In this document: in pieces, positions 46,342 through 59,239 of the stretch
How the letters are laid out: each line of letters begins with the position of its first letter
Position numbering within the stretch: position 1 is the first letter of the stretch
Assembly: GCF_027595985.1 (NCBI RefSeq)
Contig: NC_073307.1
Coordinates: 12,406,432-12,470,431, forward strand
Length of the DNA stretch: 64,000 nucleotides
Source of the DNA: Sorex araneus
Lineage: Eukaryota; Chordata; Mammalia; Eulipotyphla; Soricidae
Reading direction: 5' to 3'
Translations under genes and position numbers: made by a program
Notes under the pieces: model-generated
What the model saw: the letters and a program-made list of their open reading frames with translations, nothing else
Database searches by the model: none
Told to the model about the DNA's origin: nothing

Positions 46342-47456
46342 TAGAGATTACTCTATATGCACATTTTTAATCTCAGCGCGCACGTGGCAGAGTTGAACGC
46401 TGCCCTCCTTTAAGAACCAACTCACTCCCACAGTACCTCCAAACCCTTCATACGATCATTCTGTTAAAACATGATCATTAGTTCAAAACTCTGGGCCCTA
46501 GAAGGAATCAGACGGAACAGACACACAGACCAACTAAAGCTGACATCAGGAATACCTGAAACTTTTTAAATCACTGAAGAACTGCTCGCTGCTTTAAATG
46601 CTTTAAAGAACACACGGAATAAAGACAGCCCATTTCACAAGGTAAACCTCCCAGAGCAGTTTAACCTTTCAGACAGAAACCATCTCAAGTTCCCTGGGCT
46701 GTTCTTTCGGCAAATGAATAACTCGGCTTCCTACTTAGTGATTCTGTTCTGGCCTAAATCCTCCTGGGCTTGCAGACCCCCGAGTTCTTGGGTGGGGGCA
46801 GTGCTGAGGAGCCAGCCGGGAACTTCGCCCCGGAGAAGAAGCAAGCAAGCCCTACTGCTGAATTCCACGCCAGGCCCTCTCAGGGACTGAACTGAGAACA
46901 ACTACACATCCTCATCCTGTGTCTCCCTTTCTGGAACATTCTCTTTCCAGCAAGCTCCCGTGAGTCTGGGCGCCATATACGGACTGCCTGGACTCATTGC
47001 TGGCTCCATCTCTTGGAACCAAACCAACTCCATCGTGTCTCTGCCACGCTGAGAATTCTGGGGGAGCTGGGGGAGCGTCACCTGCTCAGGAATCCCTGGT
47101 TTTCTCCTCTTTGGTGACAAGAACGGAAGCAGGAGACCATCCACCTGCTGCCTGTTACAACGGACCCCACACAGCAGCCTTGTGTGGGAAGACCCTTGTC
47201 AACCAATCGCGTACAGACAAGTGGGCCGCTCAGAGCCTTCCCGGAATCTCCAAAGCCGGGGACTGGGGCTCAGGTCCTCGCCCATGTGGCCGTCTGAAGC
47301 CTCTGGGTGGGATATACCTAGGGGCTGGCCCTTGGCGGTGGTCCTGGGCCCTGACTCTCTTCTCAGAGGTTCAGCCTCTTCTATGCTATGCTGGAATCAT
47401 GGATATTTATGATCTGGAACTTTGATACTGAGAAGGAAAACCTAAACCAGTGGCTC

Positions 47457-47600
47457 TCTGTCTCTCTCTCTCTCTCCCCTCTCTCACTCTCTCTCCCTCC
47501 CCCCTTCCCGTGTCTCTCAGTTCTCTCCTCTCTCTGCCCCCTCCCACCTCTATCCCTCCCCTCCTCCATCTCTCTGTCTGTCTGTCTCTCTCTCTGTGCT
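47457..47600. repeat. CT-rich low-complexity tract, intron 11
   Basis: Pyrimidine-rich on the plus strand with ctctctctct and tgtctgtctg blocks. Confidence 0.9.
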
Positions 47601-48179
47601 GGAACTGATCCAAAAAGGCAGTTGGTGCCTTTGGTGCAGCTGGGAGACACTGTTTCTCCCCGCTGTCCCCTGCCCCCCGAAAGGGGGCCGTGGGTCAAAT
47701 AAGCTTGTAAAACTCTGATCTAAACTTCTGAACCTGCTAGCCGTCAACTCCCATTTCACAAAATGCCACTGACAATGGCCTTGCAGGGCCGTGAAGGAGT
47801 GAATCTGTCTGGTGACTCCTGTGAAGGGCTTCACGCCTGTCAGATGGACGGGAAGGGCCCCGGAAGGCTCCAGAAATGCAGTGGGCCGCACCCCTTCCCT
47901 TCACGCCGTGCCCAGAGATGCTTTACCAAAGCCGAGGCCTTGTCTCCTTGCAGCTCTGCTTCCAGTTCCGGCTCCCGGGCTCCCAGTCTTTCCCCCTCCC
48001 TCCCAGGCCAGGCGGGCATTCAGGCTGTCGGACCCCAGCACACGAGCACCAACACACCGAAACGACCAAGCCCCGCCCCGCCAGCGGCCCTCACCCTCCG
48101 GGCGACGCCTCCAGGCTCTCTTCTCCACAGAACATTCACGAAAACTCTTCACTCCCCTGTGCCGTCCTCCTGCTGCAGG

Positions 48180-48316
48180 TTGGGGTCACACCGGGCTATG
48201 CTCAGGGGTCCCTCCTGGCAGTACTTGGGGGGCTACAGGCAGTGCTGAGGTTCAAACGGGGGTTGGCCATGTGCCGGGTGAGCACCTTAAACCCTGTACT
48301 ATCTCTCCAGCCCCCA
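48180..48316 (-). mobile_element. diverged SINE-a, intron 11
   Basis: It has ggggtcacaccgggctatgc, 'ctcctggcagtacttgggg', then head complement ending gtactatctctccagccc. Confidence 0.8.
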
Positions 48317-48369
48317 AACACAGCAGTTTAGCTTCTTCTCTTTTCAAATACTGCCTTTATCATTATTAT

Positions 48370-48519
48370 TTGCTGTTGTTTTTGGGGGGCCATCCCCAGG
48401 GATGCTCCGGAGTTACTCTTGGCTGTGCTGGCGGGACTGTAAGGGATTCTGGGGATGGAACCCAGGTCTGCCGCAGACAAGACAAATGCCTTACTCGCTG
48501 TACTATCACTCTGGCCCCA
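48370..48519 (-). mobile_element. diverged SINE-a, intron 11
   Basis: It has ggggccatccccagggatgc, 'gggattctggggatggaac', then ctgtactatcactctggcccc. Confidence 0.8.
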
Positions 48520-49919
48520 TAGGCGCTTAATCTGTCACCAGGATATACATCATTGCCACTGAAAACCTAGTGTGCATCCACTGCGGTAAAATGAAGTCCC
48601 TCAACCCCATCTACCCACCCGCTGCTCCTGTCTCCACTGGCAGCGGCCCGCGGCAGGGCATGGAGAGCTTTGATCTCCCCCAAACAGCTCCTGACAGGCA
48701 TCCCTGTGGGGCAGTGTGAGGGACCCGGGGTGGGCCCTGACCTCTGGCCCCCATTCCCTGCTCATACTATGTGTCAACTAGAAGGTCACTTGGATTCCCC
48801 AGTCCCGTGCGACCTTGCTCTCTGGTGCAGCTGGGCACGGACGGGAAAGGCAGGGAAGGTGAGAGGGCGTAGCGTGCAGCGAGTGCAGAAGTGTGCTTTG
48901 TGCGTGTGCCCTGAGTGTGTGTATTTGTCTCATTATCTTTCTCTTAGTGCTGTTATTATTATAAGCAGAGAAGGTAGGAAAATGTAAGATCATGTGGTTG
49001 AGTGTTTCATAATATCAGGAATGAAAAAGTATATCACTAAGGTAGCCTATCTCCAAGTCTGATAAGAAGATACTAGTTCCCTGCCTCAGAACAAGTCTTG
49101 ACCAAGAAAGAAAAACGCTAGCATCTGACCACCTTAGGTTTCAACATTTTTGAAAAGCTTTTGCCGGCTTGTATCAACAAAAGCGCTTTCTTGACCCATT
49201 TTTAACAAGCAGGAAACTGGCTACTCAGGCAGAGAAACGGGGAGCAATGTTCCCAATCGGCCGACGGGGCTCATTTTGCCCTGGGGACTGCCACGAGGAG
49301 GACAATGAAAAAGCGTCTCCGCCCTCACAGGCTTCTCTGGACGCCGCGCTCAGAGCTTTCGCCTCCTGCAAGTCCACCCCAGGCCCGGCCCACGACAGCG
49401 GTCTTGCTCCTTCCTCAACGGCCTCTCTCTCTCGTTCAGCACGCTAGAGAAGAACGAATGAGAATTCAAGCAACTCTCCTGATTTGAACCCAGTTTCACT
49501 CCAAACCCTCAGGGTCGGGAATTTAAACCCACTCTCATTTCTCCACAATGCAGTGTGGGCACCAAACTGTCAAATCTCTGCCGCCCAAACAGCCTTTTTC
49601 TAGCTCGTGTCCCGGGCACTGACAACTTCAATTGAAACCCAAGATAGATGACGACCATTAGCGGGGGGAAGAACGGCAGAATCATGCGCCGTGTTCCAAG
49701 CCAACAGCCGTCACCACCCCGGCTTTGGCTGACCAGTGCCTTTGAAGGCCCGTGGGAAAGCAGTATCGATGGCATGTTTCTAGAAGCATCCGTGAACCAC
49801 AGCTGATTAAATGTCTAGGAAGCCAGTAAGAGAAGCGGTGCTCCCGAGGAGAGCAGTGTTCAGAATCCGTCAGCCGTTTGTGGCTGGTCATTCCCACAGA
49901 GAACGGGGAAGAGAGTTAC

Positions 49920-49979
49920 CGCCAGAGACTGCAGCTCCCTGGTCTCCTCTTCGGCCGCCGACGCATGGTAGGACAGGAC
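49920..49979 (-). CDS. PDE5A: PDE5A exon 11 (GAF-B to catalytic linker)
   Basis: A 60-base, 20-codon exon encoding VLSYHASAAEEETRELQSLA, identical to remembered human residues 525-544. It forms the helical linker between GAF-B and the catalytic domain. The acceptor is cccgcag and the donor gtaact; the phase is 0 at both ends. It is too short to appear as an ORF on its own and was located by searching for the conserved linker between exons 10 and 12. It is separated from exon 12 by the longest intron here (8418 bp). Confidence 0.96.
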
Positions 49980-50464
49980 CTGCGGGTGGGACAGAGGGAA
50001 TCGGGTCACACCAACGCGCACAGGAATCCCACACTTGGGAATCTGATGGAACTTTCACACCCCTCAGAATGTTCCACCTTGTTTCCTGCTTTCTTCAGTA
50101 GAGAGAAGAGCCCGAAGTTTTCCCTTCAAATGAGTGTTTCAGAAAACAACTCGTACGGTGTTCAAAGAAAGCTCTCGACACTTTAGTTCTGACATGACTG
50201 ACACAAGAAACTCCATTTGGAGTCACACCCAGCTGGCTCAAAAGGAGAAGAAAAATTTTTGATTTTTGAAAATGATACATTTTTTTTTGAAACCAATAAA
50301 TGTTTTTCAGAATACGCGCATCACTTCTTGTTAGCTGCGCACAGAACCGCGAGCAGAAAGCACGAGCTTCCACTTGAAGGTGGTAATCTGGAAACAAAGT
50401 CTTCTGAAGTTCTCAGGGGACCCTCACCCCTGCAGGATTCATGAGGAAAACTGTGGTGCTATCA

Positions 50465-51337
<873 letters not shown>

Positions 51338-51904
51338 TTAACACAGCACACCCAAAAACAATCTTTGGGTTTTTTCTTAAAGGTGCTTGACATTTTCAAA
51401 TAAGAGAATCCAACCCCCCTACCTCCCTACTTCGACGCCCCCCCCAACCCCAGGCCACTGCCACCAATATAAGCTAGAAAAGTCAGCTGAATTTACATAA
51501 GAATCTGCTTCACATAGTCCTAAATATGTGAGGGCCTGTGTTAAAAAAAATCCTCGAGTACTATTTTTTTCCAGACTTGGTTGTGAATTTTAGATCAGTT
51601 GAGTCCCCAAAGACAATTTGTCCTTTGGAGACTAATTGGATTTTTGTACACTTGCCAAGAGACCAATTTTGATGCACACCAGAATTTTGGGTCACACAGA
51701 TTGCCGTTCCTTGCTGAGAAACCAGAAGTCAAAAAGTACACTTTCATGTGAAATAAGTTGCAAAAAACGGGCAGTTCATTTTAGATATGTATTTAGATAG
51801 ATATTTAGTCTTGAATTTTAGATGTGCCTGTTTGTGTCCAGGGGAAAGTTGTATTGTAGATAACGTCTGATACTGCAAACAGATGCAGCTAAATATGAGT
51901 CTCA

Positions 51905-52160
51905 GAAATAAAGACACTCCTGTCTTCTCAATAGCCAGAATCTGGAAACAACACAAGTGCCCGAGAACAGATGACTAGTTAGAGAAACTATGGCACATCT
52001 ACACAATGGAATACTATGCAGATGTTAGAAAAAATAAAATTATGAAATTTGCTTATAAATGGACTGCTGTGGAGAGTATCATGCTGAGCGAAATGAGTCA
52101 GAAGAAGAGGGACAGGCTATAAAATGCTCACCGACATTCGACATTTGTTAGCCTGAAAGA
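51905..52160 (+). mobile_element. LINE-1 3' region fragment
   Basis: The sequence 'caatggaatactatgcag' near 52001 followed by 'gagtatcatgctgagcgaa' near 52073 and 'atgagtcagaagaagaggg' is the well-known segment just downstream of ORF2 in many mammalian L1 elements. It is truncated on both sides and lies in PDE5A intron 9. Confidence 0.75.
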
Positions 52161-52560
52161 ACACGTCTGATATGGTAAAAACACAGGGGTTATGTCCTCC
52201 AGCCTTTGTGTGTCCAGACCATAATATGGGATTGTTTATGGAGGCGTCTGGCGCTTTCCCAAGTCACAGTTTCTTGTAAGTCACATGTTTCACCCCCGGG
52301 GTCACATCACAGACATAACTGTCTTTCCATGTCCACTCAAGTTCTCTCCGACTGGATGGCCAATTCTCATCAGCAGGGGTTTGCGTCTGCCCCCTGGTGG
52401 GCATGACTGCACGTCCACAGAAGGGAAGACAAGTGGGAAGAGTGGTGATGGGGCTGCCAGGGTCGTGGTCAGGCTTTGACTGGGCCGAGTAACCGTCCCT
52501 GAGAGCAATTCAAATCTATAGCATCCTATATACTACGATGGATTCATAGTAGCACTGTAG

Positions 52561-52785
52561 CACTGGGCTGGAGTGATAGCACAGCAGGTAGGGCGTTTGC
52601 CTTGTATGTGGCTGACCCAGTTAGATTCCTCCATCCCTCTCGGAGAGCCTGGCAAGCTACCGAGAGTATCCCGCCCGCACAGCAGAGCCTGGCAAGCTAC
52701 CCGTGGCATATTCGATATGCCAAAAACAGTAACAAGTCTCATAATGGAGATGTTACTGCTCGAGCAAATTGATGAACAACGGGAT
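52561..52785 (+). mobile_element. SINE-b, intron 9
   Basis: Shared head (B box worn), two 'GCAAGCTACC' motifs, 'ccaaaaacagtaacaagtct' and a short end. Near-perfect duplication GATGGATTCATAGTAG (52537-52552) and GATGGATTAATAGGAG (52783-52798). Confidence 0.9.
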
Positions 52786-52971
52786 GGATTAATAGGAGAG
52801 ATTAATTCATGCTTCTAGGAAACAAAGGTACTGAAATGGCAGGGTAAGGGTGCAAGTATCAGGACTTAGCTATTGCAGCTCACAGTGGAACATGAAGCAC
52901 ATATGCACACACACGCACAGACATGCACACATACAACATATATATAAGTTGTTTGACGGGGAGAGGGGCTG

Positions 52972-53132
52972 TTAGTTAGGCCACACCTGGCTATATACTC
53001 AGGGCTTAGTCCTGGCTCTGAGCTCAGGGATCACTCCTGGTAGTGCTCTAGGGACCATGTGTGGGGACTGGAGCCAGGTCACCTGTATGCAAAGCAAGTG
53101 CCCTACCCCTGTACTGTCTCTCTGGTCCCAGT
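52972..53132 (-). mobile_element. diverged SINE-a, intron 9
   Basis: It has aggccacacctggctatata, 'gggatcactcctggtagtgc', then ctgtactgtctctctggtccc. Confidence 0.8.
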
Positions 53133-53149
53133 TAATTTTTGTGGGGTTT

Positions 53150-53332
53150 TGTTTGTTTGGGTTTGGGGGCTACATCCAGCAGTGCTCAGGGTTTATTCTT
53201 GGCTCTATGCTCCATCAAGGATCACTCCTGGCAGGGTCAAGGAGAGGGGATCAGATGGGGTGCCGAGGATTGAACCCAGGTCAGCCATTGCAAGGCAAGC
53301 ACCCTACCCACTGTACTATCTCTCTGATCCCA
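53150..53332 (-). mobile_element. diverged SINE-a, intron 9
   Basis: It has gggctacatccagcagtgctc, 'gatggggtgccgaggattga', then cactgtactatctctctgatccc. It lies in tandem with the copy before it. Confidence 0.8.
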
Positions 53333-53454
53333 GTTAAGTCTTGCTTAATAAGATGTTTAAAGATCTAAACAGATTTAAATATTTTAAGCAGCCATATTTT
53401 CTAATTATGAGATGCAGAAGTAAATCTATTGTCATTAAATTGTATTTATTGGTT

Positions 53455-53587
53455 TTGGGGCCACACCCAGCTGTGATCAGGGCTCAGGCCTGGTGGGGAC
53501 TTGGGGACCAATAGGTGCTGAGGATCAAAACTAGGTGAGTCACACGCAAGGAAAGAGTTTTAACCCTCTACTATCTCACTGGTCCTA
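53455..53587 (-). mobile_element. degenerate SINE-a, intron 9
   Basis: It has ttttggggccacacccagctg, then gatcaaaactaggtgagtca and tactatctcactggtcc. Confidence 0.7.
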
Positions 53588-53599
53588 AATTTTATATAT

Positions 53600-55029
53600 C
53601 AAATCTTAAGCTTCCTTATGTTTCCCTTCACTATAATATTCCATGAGAAGAGTACTAAAGGAAACCACCAATAGTTTTGATTTTTATATAACTATGGTAT
53701 TAGCTTATTAGAAGTGTGTATGACTCGAATAAATGCTTCAAAATGATGGGAGATTTTAACTGAAATCAGTGGAACTGACTCTACATTATGTTTCTGCCTT
53801 AAGTTCTACCTTGCAGTTTTGTTATTTCTATCCAATCTTTTTCTATTTCATTTTTTTGTCATTTTGTGAAAAATACAGTCTTGTAAGTGGTGGCACACAT
53901 CTTCAGGAAAATCTTCAATTTCTAGTTCAGTCAACTGCCCAATGTGATTAGGAAATTTTTCAGATCTATCTCTTCAATCAATTCTTGAAATTATATTTAT
54001 TTTGATTTTGTATGCTTTCACATATAGGAAGCTCTACATTCTCAGGGTTCTCAGTTTTGCTCATTTTCTTTGTATTCTTATAGCTGTTTTGAAATCTTTG
54101 AATTCAAGTGAATAATTCTTTGAATCATTGCAGTCTTATGTATTGATACTTACCACGCCTAATTTTACAATTCTCAAATTGGAAAAAATATGGATCCTCT
54201 GCACAATATGAGCTGTGAGGACTGTGTACAGTGAAAAATCATGCACAGAGGTAGACACGTGAGTTAACTGAAGTGGGGAGACTCCTGAGTTGCTTTTCCA
54301 GGTGGGCTTCGAGTGGGGCGTGAGGGTGGGAACGGGACTAACGTCATCAAAACTCTGCCTTGAAACCACTATGGGAAACAGGCAGAAGAATTTTTTGTAA
54401 ATCTCATGTGGAAAAAAAAAAAGGCTTTGGGAGCCTAATGGGGAAGGAAATAATTGGTGAAAATAAATGAATGGTGACTGAGAAAACGATTTCCTCACAA
54501 GCACTGGAAGCAAAGTGGTGGAAACTGCACGGCCAGAGCACCAAGCAAACATCTGACAGGAAGCAACGCCTCGGGGAAAACATCTGCCGCTGCTGCAGGC
54601 CCGGCCTGGCCTCGTGTCTATCATTTCACCGAAACGTCAGTAATGGGAAAAAGCGAGGCGGGAGATGATCAGAGTCCGTGCGGGCCCATCTGTCTTCCTG
54701 GGGAACCTCCACGGGTCTGTTTGAATCACCAAGAATGGAATCCGGCCCGTGACACTGAAGACAAATGATCCACCACCGAGAACTTCTCCCAGCCACAAGT
54801 GTGGGTGCCTACGTGTGGCCAAGAGGTCGAATTCTCGTTCAGCACCCTATGAATGCAGCAGGAACGGTGTTTGTTTGTTTGTTTTTGCATGCTGGGTACT
54901 GACCTGAGTCTCCCTCTACCCACCCCAACCAGTCCACTGGGGCAACCACTGTTTTCTTTTCATTGATCCCCAAACAACATTTGGGCTCTGTTCTCTAGCA
55001 AGCCAAAGAAGTCTATTTTTTGGTTCTGT
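53600..55029. other. AT-rich part of intron 9, nothing recognised
   Basis: Unique AT-rich sequence with T-runs and a short (GTTT)n at 54866-54886. Pieces between 53760 and 54130 might be old LINE sequence but I cannot align them. Confidence 0.4.
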
Positions 55030-55154
55030 TCTGGGGTCACACCCGGCAGGGTTTTGGGGTGGCTCACAGTGGTGCCTGGGGGACAGTGTAGCACCGTGCA
55101 TCAAACCCCAGTCTCCTGCGTGCCAAGATGCACCGAGCTACGTCTCCGGCCCGG
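55030..55154 (-). mobile_element. diverged SINE-a, intron 9
   Basis: It has ggggtcacacccggcagggt, 'gcatcaaaccccagtctcct', then gagctacgtctccggcccg. Confidence 0.7.
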
Positions 55155-55571
55155 AGTCTGACTGTTTCCATGGGCAGCTTTTAGACTGGGGGGATCCCGT
55201 GACTCAAAGAGGGACAGGATTGCAGGATGTGAACGCCGAACGGGCCTGGAACGTCATCACACTCCCGTCCTTCTGCAGGGATAGTGTGGCCATGAGCACA
55301 GGTCAAAGGAAGCTGCCTCTCCCAGGCTGCAGTGAGGGCCCCTGCCTTCAGCTCAGCCACCACGTGTGCCCAAGAGGGGACAGGGTCTTCCTCAGCCCCC
55401 TCCCAGAGTGCTTCTGCCAAGAGCTGCCACTGAGCAGCCAGGATGCCACGTGTGCGAACTCGCTAGTCACCTGTGCTTCGCTTCCGGAGCCCTGTGTGGC
55501 ATCCGCAGCAGGGGCTTATGGCAGCTCTTTACACACGTACCACACAGGTACCATAAAAGCTCGATGGGAGA

Positions 55572-55664
55572 GAGAACGGTGGGGAAGGCACTTGCATTGC
55601 ATGCAGCTGACCTGGGTTTGGTCCGTGGCACTCCTGAGCCAGGGGTAAGCGCACACACACACAA

Positions 55665-55709
<45 letters not shown>

Positions 55710-55791
55710 AGAATGGTGGGGAAGGCACTTGCCTTGCATGCAGCTGACCTGGGTTTGGTCCGTGGCACTCCTGAGCCAGAGGCAAGCGGAT

Positions 55792-55843
<52 letters not shown>

Positions 55844-55924
55844 ATGGTGGGGAAGGCACTTGCCTTGCATGCAGCTGACCTGACCTGGGTTTGGTCCATG
55901 GCACTCCTGAGTCAGGGGTAAGCG

Positions 55925-55976
<52 letters not shown>
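55572..55976. repeat. three tandem copies of a SINE-head plus (CA)n unit, intron 9
   Basis: Units at 55572-55708, 55709-55840 and 55841-55976 (about 135 bp). Each has ggtggggaaggcacttg, then catgcagctgacctg, 'gggtttggtccrtggcact', 'cctgagycag' and a long CA run. The first part is a diverged tRNA-like SINE head. Confidence 0.93.
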
Positions 55977-55979
<3 letters not shown>

Positions 55980-56221
55980 GATGTACAAAGTGTAGCTTTC
56001 CCTGAGACCACCTAGAAAGAAGTGCATAACCCAATGGTATCTGCTCTGTGGGGCACCTTCGCCAGTTCTTTCACCGTTTCTGACGCAGAACCTGCCAGGC
56101 GGCAAGGTGCGGCCCCGAGTGCTTCTGGGAAAGTGGCTGAATGCGGAGCACTGAGCCCAGCGGACATCTCACCAGGGTGCAGGTCTGACCCTGACCGCTC
56201 TGTCTTAGAGAGCAGACGGCC

Positions 56222-56366
56222 GTGGGCCACAGCAGTAGCACCGCGGGCATGGCATTTGCCTTTCAAGTGGCCAGCCAGGGTTTGATCCCCGGCATCCCCT
56301 AGGGTCCCTGAGCTGTCCAGGAGTAAGACCTAAGCACAGCTGGCCCCAAAGCAAACAGACAAAAAC
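56222..56366 (+). mobile_element. diverged SINE-a, intron 9
   Basis: It has gtgggccacagcagtagcacc, B box agggtttgatcc, 'ggcatcccctagggtccct'. Confidence 0.75.
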
Positions 56367-56507
56367 ATACACCAGACCACAGCTCCGCACCCTCGCTGTG
56401 GGGAGGCACAGGCCAGCATCCCGGCCCTACCAGGAGCCAACGTATCCCCTGGCCGGGACTCCACCTCACACCTCAGTTCCTTGCACGGAGCTGAGGGATG
56501 GACTAAC

Positions 56508-56625
56508 ACGGGGCTAAGGCACGTGCCGTGCAGGCATCCACCTTAACTTCGATCCCAGGCACCGTATGGTCCCCTGAGCATCACCGCAAGCCGCCCTGGG
56601 AAGGCCGAGAACGCCTCTCTGCCTG
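56508..56625 (+). mobile_element. degenerate SINE-a, intron 9
   Basis: It has ggctaaggcacgtgccgtgc, then cttcgatcccaggcaccgt and atggtcccctgagcatcacc. Confidence 0.55.
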
Positions 56626-57216
56626 CGATGAGCCAGCCTGAGAGAAAATAAACGTGGATGGGGGAAATCAGGAAGGGAGTGTCCCCGCAGAGGCAGCTGT
56701 GCGAGATTCCAGCGCCAGGAAGGCCTCGGCCACACTGGCTGCTCCCCCACACCGGAGTGACAACCTCACTGAGAGGCTGGAATCTGATCTACACTGACCG
56801 CTGTCCCCACCCCATGGCTACCCAGGCAACCAGGCGACCAGCTCCGGCACAGGCCCTGACGGGCACTTCCAGTCCCTGTAAGTCCCCCTGTTTTTCTGAA
56901 GTGAAATTCTCCTGTCCACTGCACTGCAAGTTTCCTCCCTCTTTTCTCAAGCTCTTGGGAGAATGCCAACAGTCGAGGCTTTTCACCGCCTCAATCGGGC
57001 ACGATTCACACATAAAAACCCCGTGTTTCCTATTTCACTCTTAACATCCATTTCAATGCCACGAAATAAAAAACAATAGTAGAAAATACAATCCATCCCT
57101 ACCACCTTCTTCCTCCCTAGGATTCACTTTCAGCAGCCCCGAGGCAGATGATTTTTCTAGAATTTTTTTTACAATCATGTAACCCTGCCCTCCCCCCCAC
57201 CCAGGCAGGGGTTTCT

Positions 57217-57395
57217 TTTTTTTTTTTTTTTGCTTTTTGGGTCACACCCAGCGATGCTCAGGGGTTACTCCTGGCTTTGCACTCAGGAATTACTCCTGGC
57301 GATGCTTGGGGGACCATATGGGATGCCGGGGATCGAACCCGGGTCAGCCGCGTGCAAGGCAAACGCCCTACCCGCTGTGCTATCGCTCCGGCCCC
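57217..57395 (-). mobile_element. SINE-a, young-looking subfamily, intron 9
   Basis: A full reverse copy with near-consensus sequence. Perfect duplication AGGCAGGGGTTTCT at 57203-57216 and 57396-57409. It lies about 0.4 kb downstream of exon 9 in the transcript. Confidence 0.95.
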
Positions 57396-57409
57396 AGGCA
57401 GGGGTTTCT

Positions 57410-57840
57410 GTTCTGTTTTGTTTCATCATTTATCCCTCATGCCTCCAACAGTGGGGTGCTCATTAAATACTCTAAATAGTCTGGAAACAAACACCCACCC
57501 TGCTATCTAAACAGCACCTTTGAAAAAGAAACATAGAAACCAGACAGAGATGAACAAAACGTGTCATCAGGTGATCTCTTTCAATGTACTTTCAACGCTT
57601 CATTCCTAAAATTTTTGCTGAAGTAGAGCTATGGCTACAGAAATACAGCACGGGGAATATTTAACAAATCTTATCAACAATCAGACCAAAATTATTTTAA
57701 AATTCTTTCCTCATTCCCTTCCATTTTTATCTCCCCTCATTTTTTTTTAGAATATATATTTATACTTGAAAGAGTGAAGTTAGTGGAATTACACTTTTCT
57801 TTAATAAATACAAAGTAGAGGTTAACAAAAAAGGCTTTAC
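57410..57840. other. SINE-free intron 9 sequence next to exon 9
   Basis: AT-rich unique sequence directly downstream of the exon 9 donor in the transcript. No repeat or ORF seen. Confidence 0.5.
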
Positions 57841-57928
57841 CTATCACCTTATTCTTCTTTCCATTCTTTATTGGTGTGCAAAGCAAACTTCTAATGCACT
57901 GTGGGTTAACAGTTCCTGTGTTTTCATT
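57841..57928 (-). CDS. PDE5A: PDE5A exon 9 (GAF-B core)
   Basis: The exon has 29 codons plus the first base of a Gly codon completed by exon 10 (human residues 437-466). The peptide holds [20 protein letters not shown], a beta-strand core of the GAF-B domain, which supports dimerisation and regulation. It starts [10 protein letters not shown] where remembered human has TENTGNVNQQ. The acceptor follows an A/T-rich tract (ggtctag) and the donor is gtaaag. Third-position GC is 11/29, much lower than in exons 11-16. No ORF longer than 60 residues covers it, so an ORF scan would miss it. Confidence 0.95.
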
Positions 57929-58558
57929 CTAGACCAAAAAAAAATTACATATTATCTAGAACAAAGTTTACATCAATGCAACATAAAGCAAATTACTTAC
58001 ATTATTAAGGCAAGAACAGCCTATGTCTCATCCTTGTTTCTTTTCTAACAGCTTATGATATTAATCAAAAACACTTATTCAATCCCTACTATCCCCATAT
58101 TGAAGATGTTGCATAAAATAAAATAACAGAGGCAAAATCGAGAAGATTTATAGGACCCAGGACACTGTTTAGTTTCCATATTGTAAACATTCCCCAAAGA
58201 TTTTCTTAGGTGTGCAGATGACAAAGCAAACACAGTTGCCTCAAAATGCAATGCTTTTTAGAAATGAGAGAAAATACCAGGGTTCAAAGTTTCCAGTGTC
58301 TGAGAAATGGAACTTCGGAGCTTAGCTATCAAGAAAAACATGTCTTTGTCCACAGAACTCCCCAGTGAGGTTGACAGATTACCCAAGCTTGACACTTAGG
58401 AATAGAAATTTCTGAGGACAATGAAGGACTCTTTCTAATACAGCCCAGATGGAACCAGAGAGTGTCAACTGTGAAGTAAAGTAGGACAAAGGGAGGACAA
58501 ATTCCAGCCGATCTCACTGTGGTACAGAGAGAATCCCAGCGGGGGAACAGACAGGATC

Positions 58559-58635
58559 TGTCACTGTCACTGTCACTGTCATCCTGCTGCTCATCGATTT
58601 GCTCGAGTGGGCACCAATAACGTCTCCATTGTGAG
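58559..58635 (-). mobile_element. 5'-truncated SINE-b with long flanking repeat, intron 8
   Basis: Only the SINE-b 3' end is present: (tcactg)n tail, 'gagtgggcaccaataacgtc', 'tccattgtgag'. It sits between two copies of a 33-bp sequence (58526-58558 and about 58635-58668). Confidence 0.85.
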
Positions 58636-59130
58636 AGAGAATCCCAGCAGGGGAAAAGACAGGATCTAATGACAACAAACCGGTGGCCTCTGCTACAGAG
58701 TTGAGGAACCAGGGAACCAGGTGGTGGGTGGGTGGGGGCGCGAGGAAGAGGCAAACTAGAAGCAACACAGAACAGGGAGGGTGGTGGAAGGCCGCCATGA
58801 GCGGAAACATAAACAGCTTCCTCAACTACAATAAAGAAAATAATAACAATAACAAGGTTTCAGAGTGTAAACAAATGTATTTCACAAAGCATTTGAGAGC
58901 AAAAAACAAAACAAAACCCCAAAAGCCAAAAATAGAGAGTGAACATTCAAGCATGGCTGACCGCCTGCCAGCAGATGCTGAGGCTGTTTGATTCTCCTCC
59001 CTAGAGCTAAGAGCGAGCAAGGTCAGCTTCCGGTCACTCTTGAGGAGGCCATACTCGGGGCCAGCCTCTGCGGTCAGCGTGGACCTGGGAAACAGGCTGT
59101 GAGCTCCACATCTCACACAGGGTTACTTAC

Positions 59131-59239
59131 GGTCCAGGGGAATCTTCTGTCCTTACTCACGTCCGGGATATTCAGTGGTTCCATGGTATTTTTGACATAC
59201 TGAGCATACATGTAATTAACTCTGGCTGGATCACGTTCC
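59131..59239 (-). CDS. PDE5A: PDE5A exon 8 (GAF-B segment)
   Basis: Of 109 coding bases, the first completes an Arg codon split with the upstream exon, and 36 codons follow (human residues 401-436). The peptide contains [19 protein letters not shown] and ends in RRFPWT, a GAF-B segment nearly identical to human. Differences from remembered human cluster at the start: ERDPARV against EHDANKI. The acceptor is tctgtag and the donor gtaagt. Third-position GC is 18/36, the second lowest count among the exons here after exon 9 and close to exon 17. It is out of frame in every long ORF of the region and was found from the splice sites. This is the most upstream PDE5A exon in the window. Confidence 0.95.

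Noticed and set aside
55467..56105. Cys/Val-rich 212-residue ORF
   Set aside because: Translation of CA/TG repeats in the triplicated unit.
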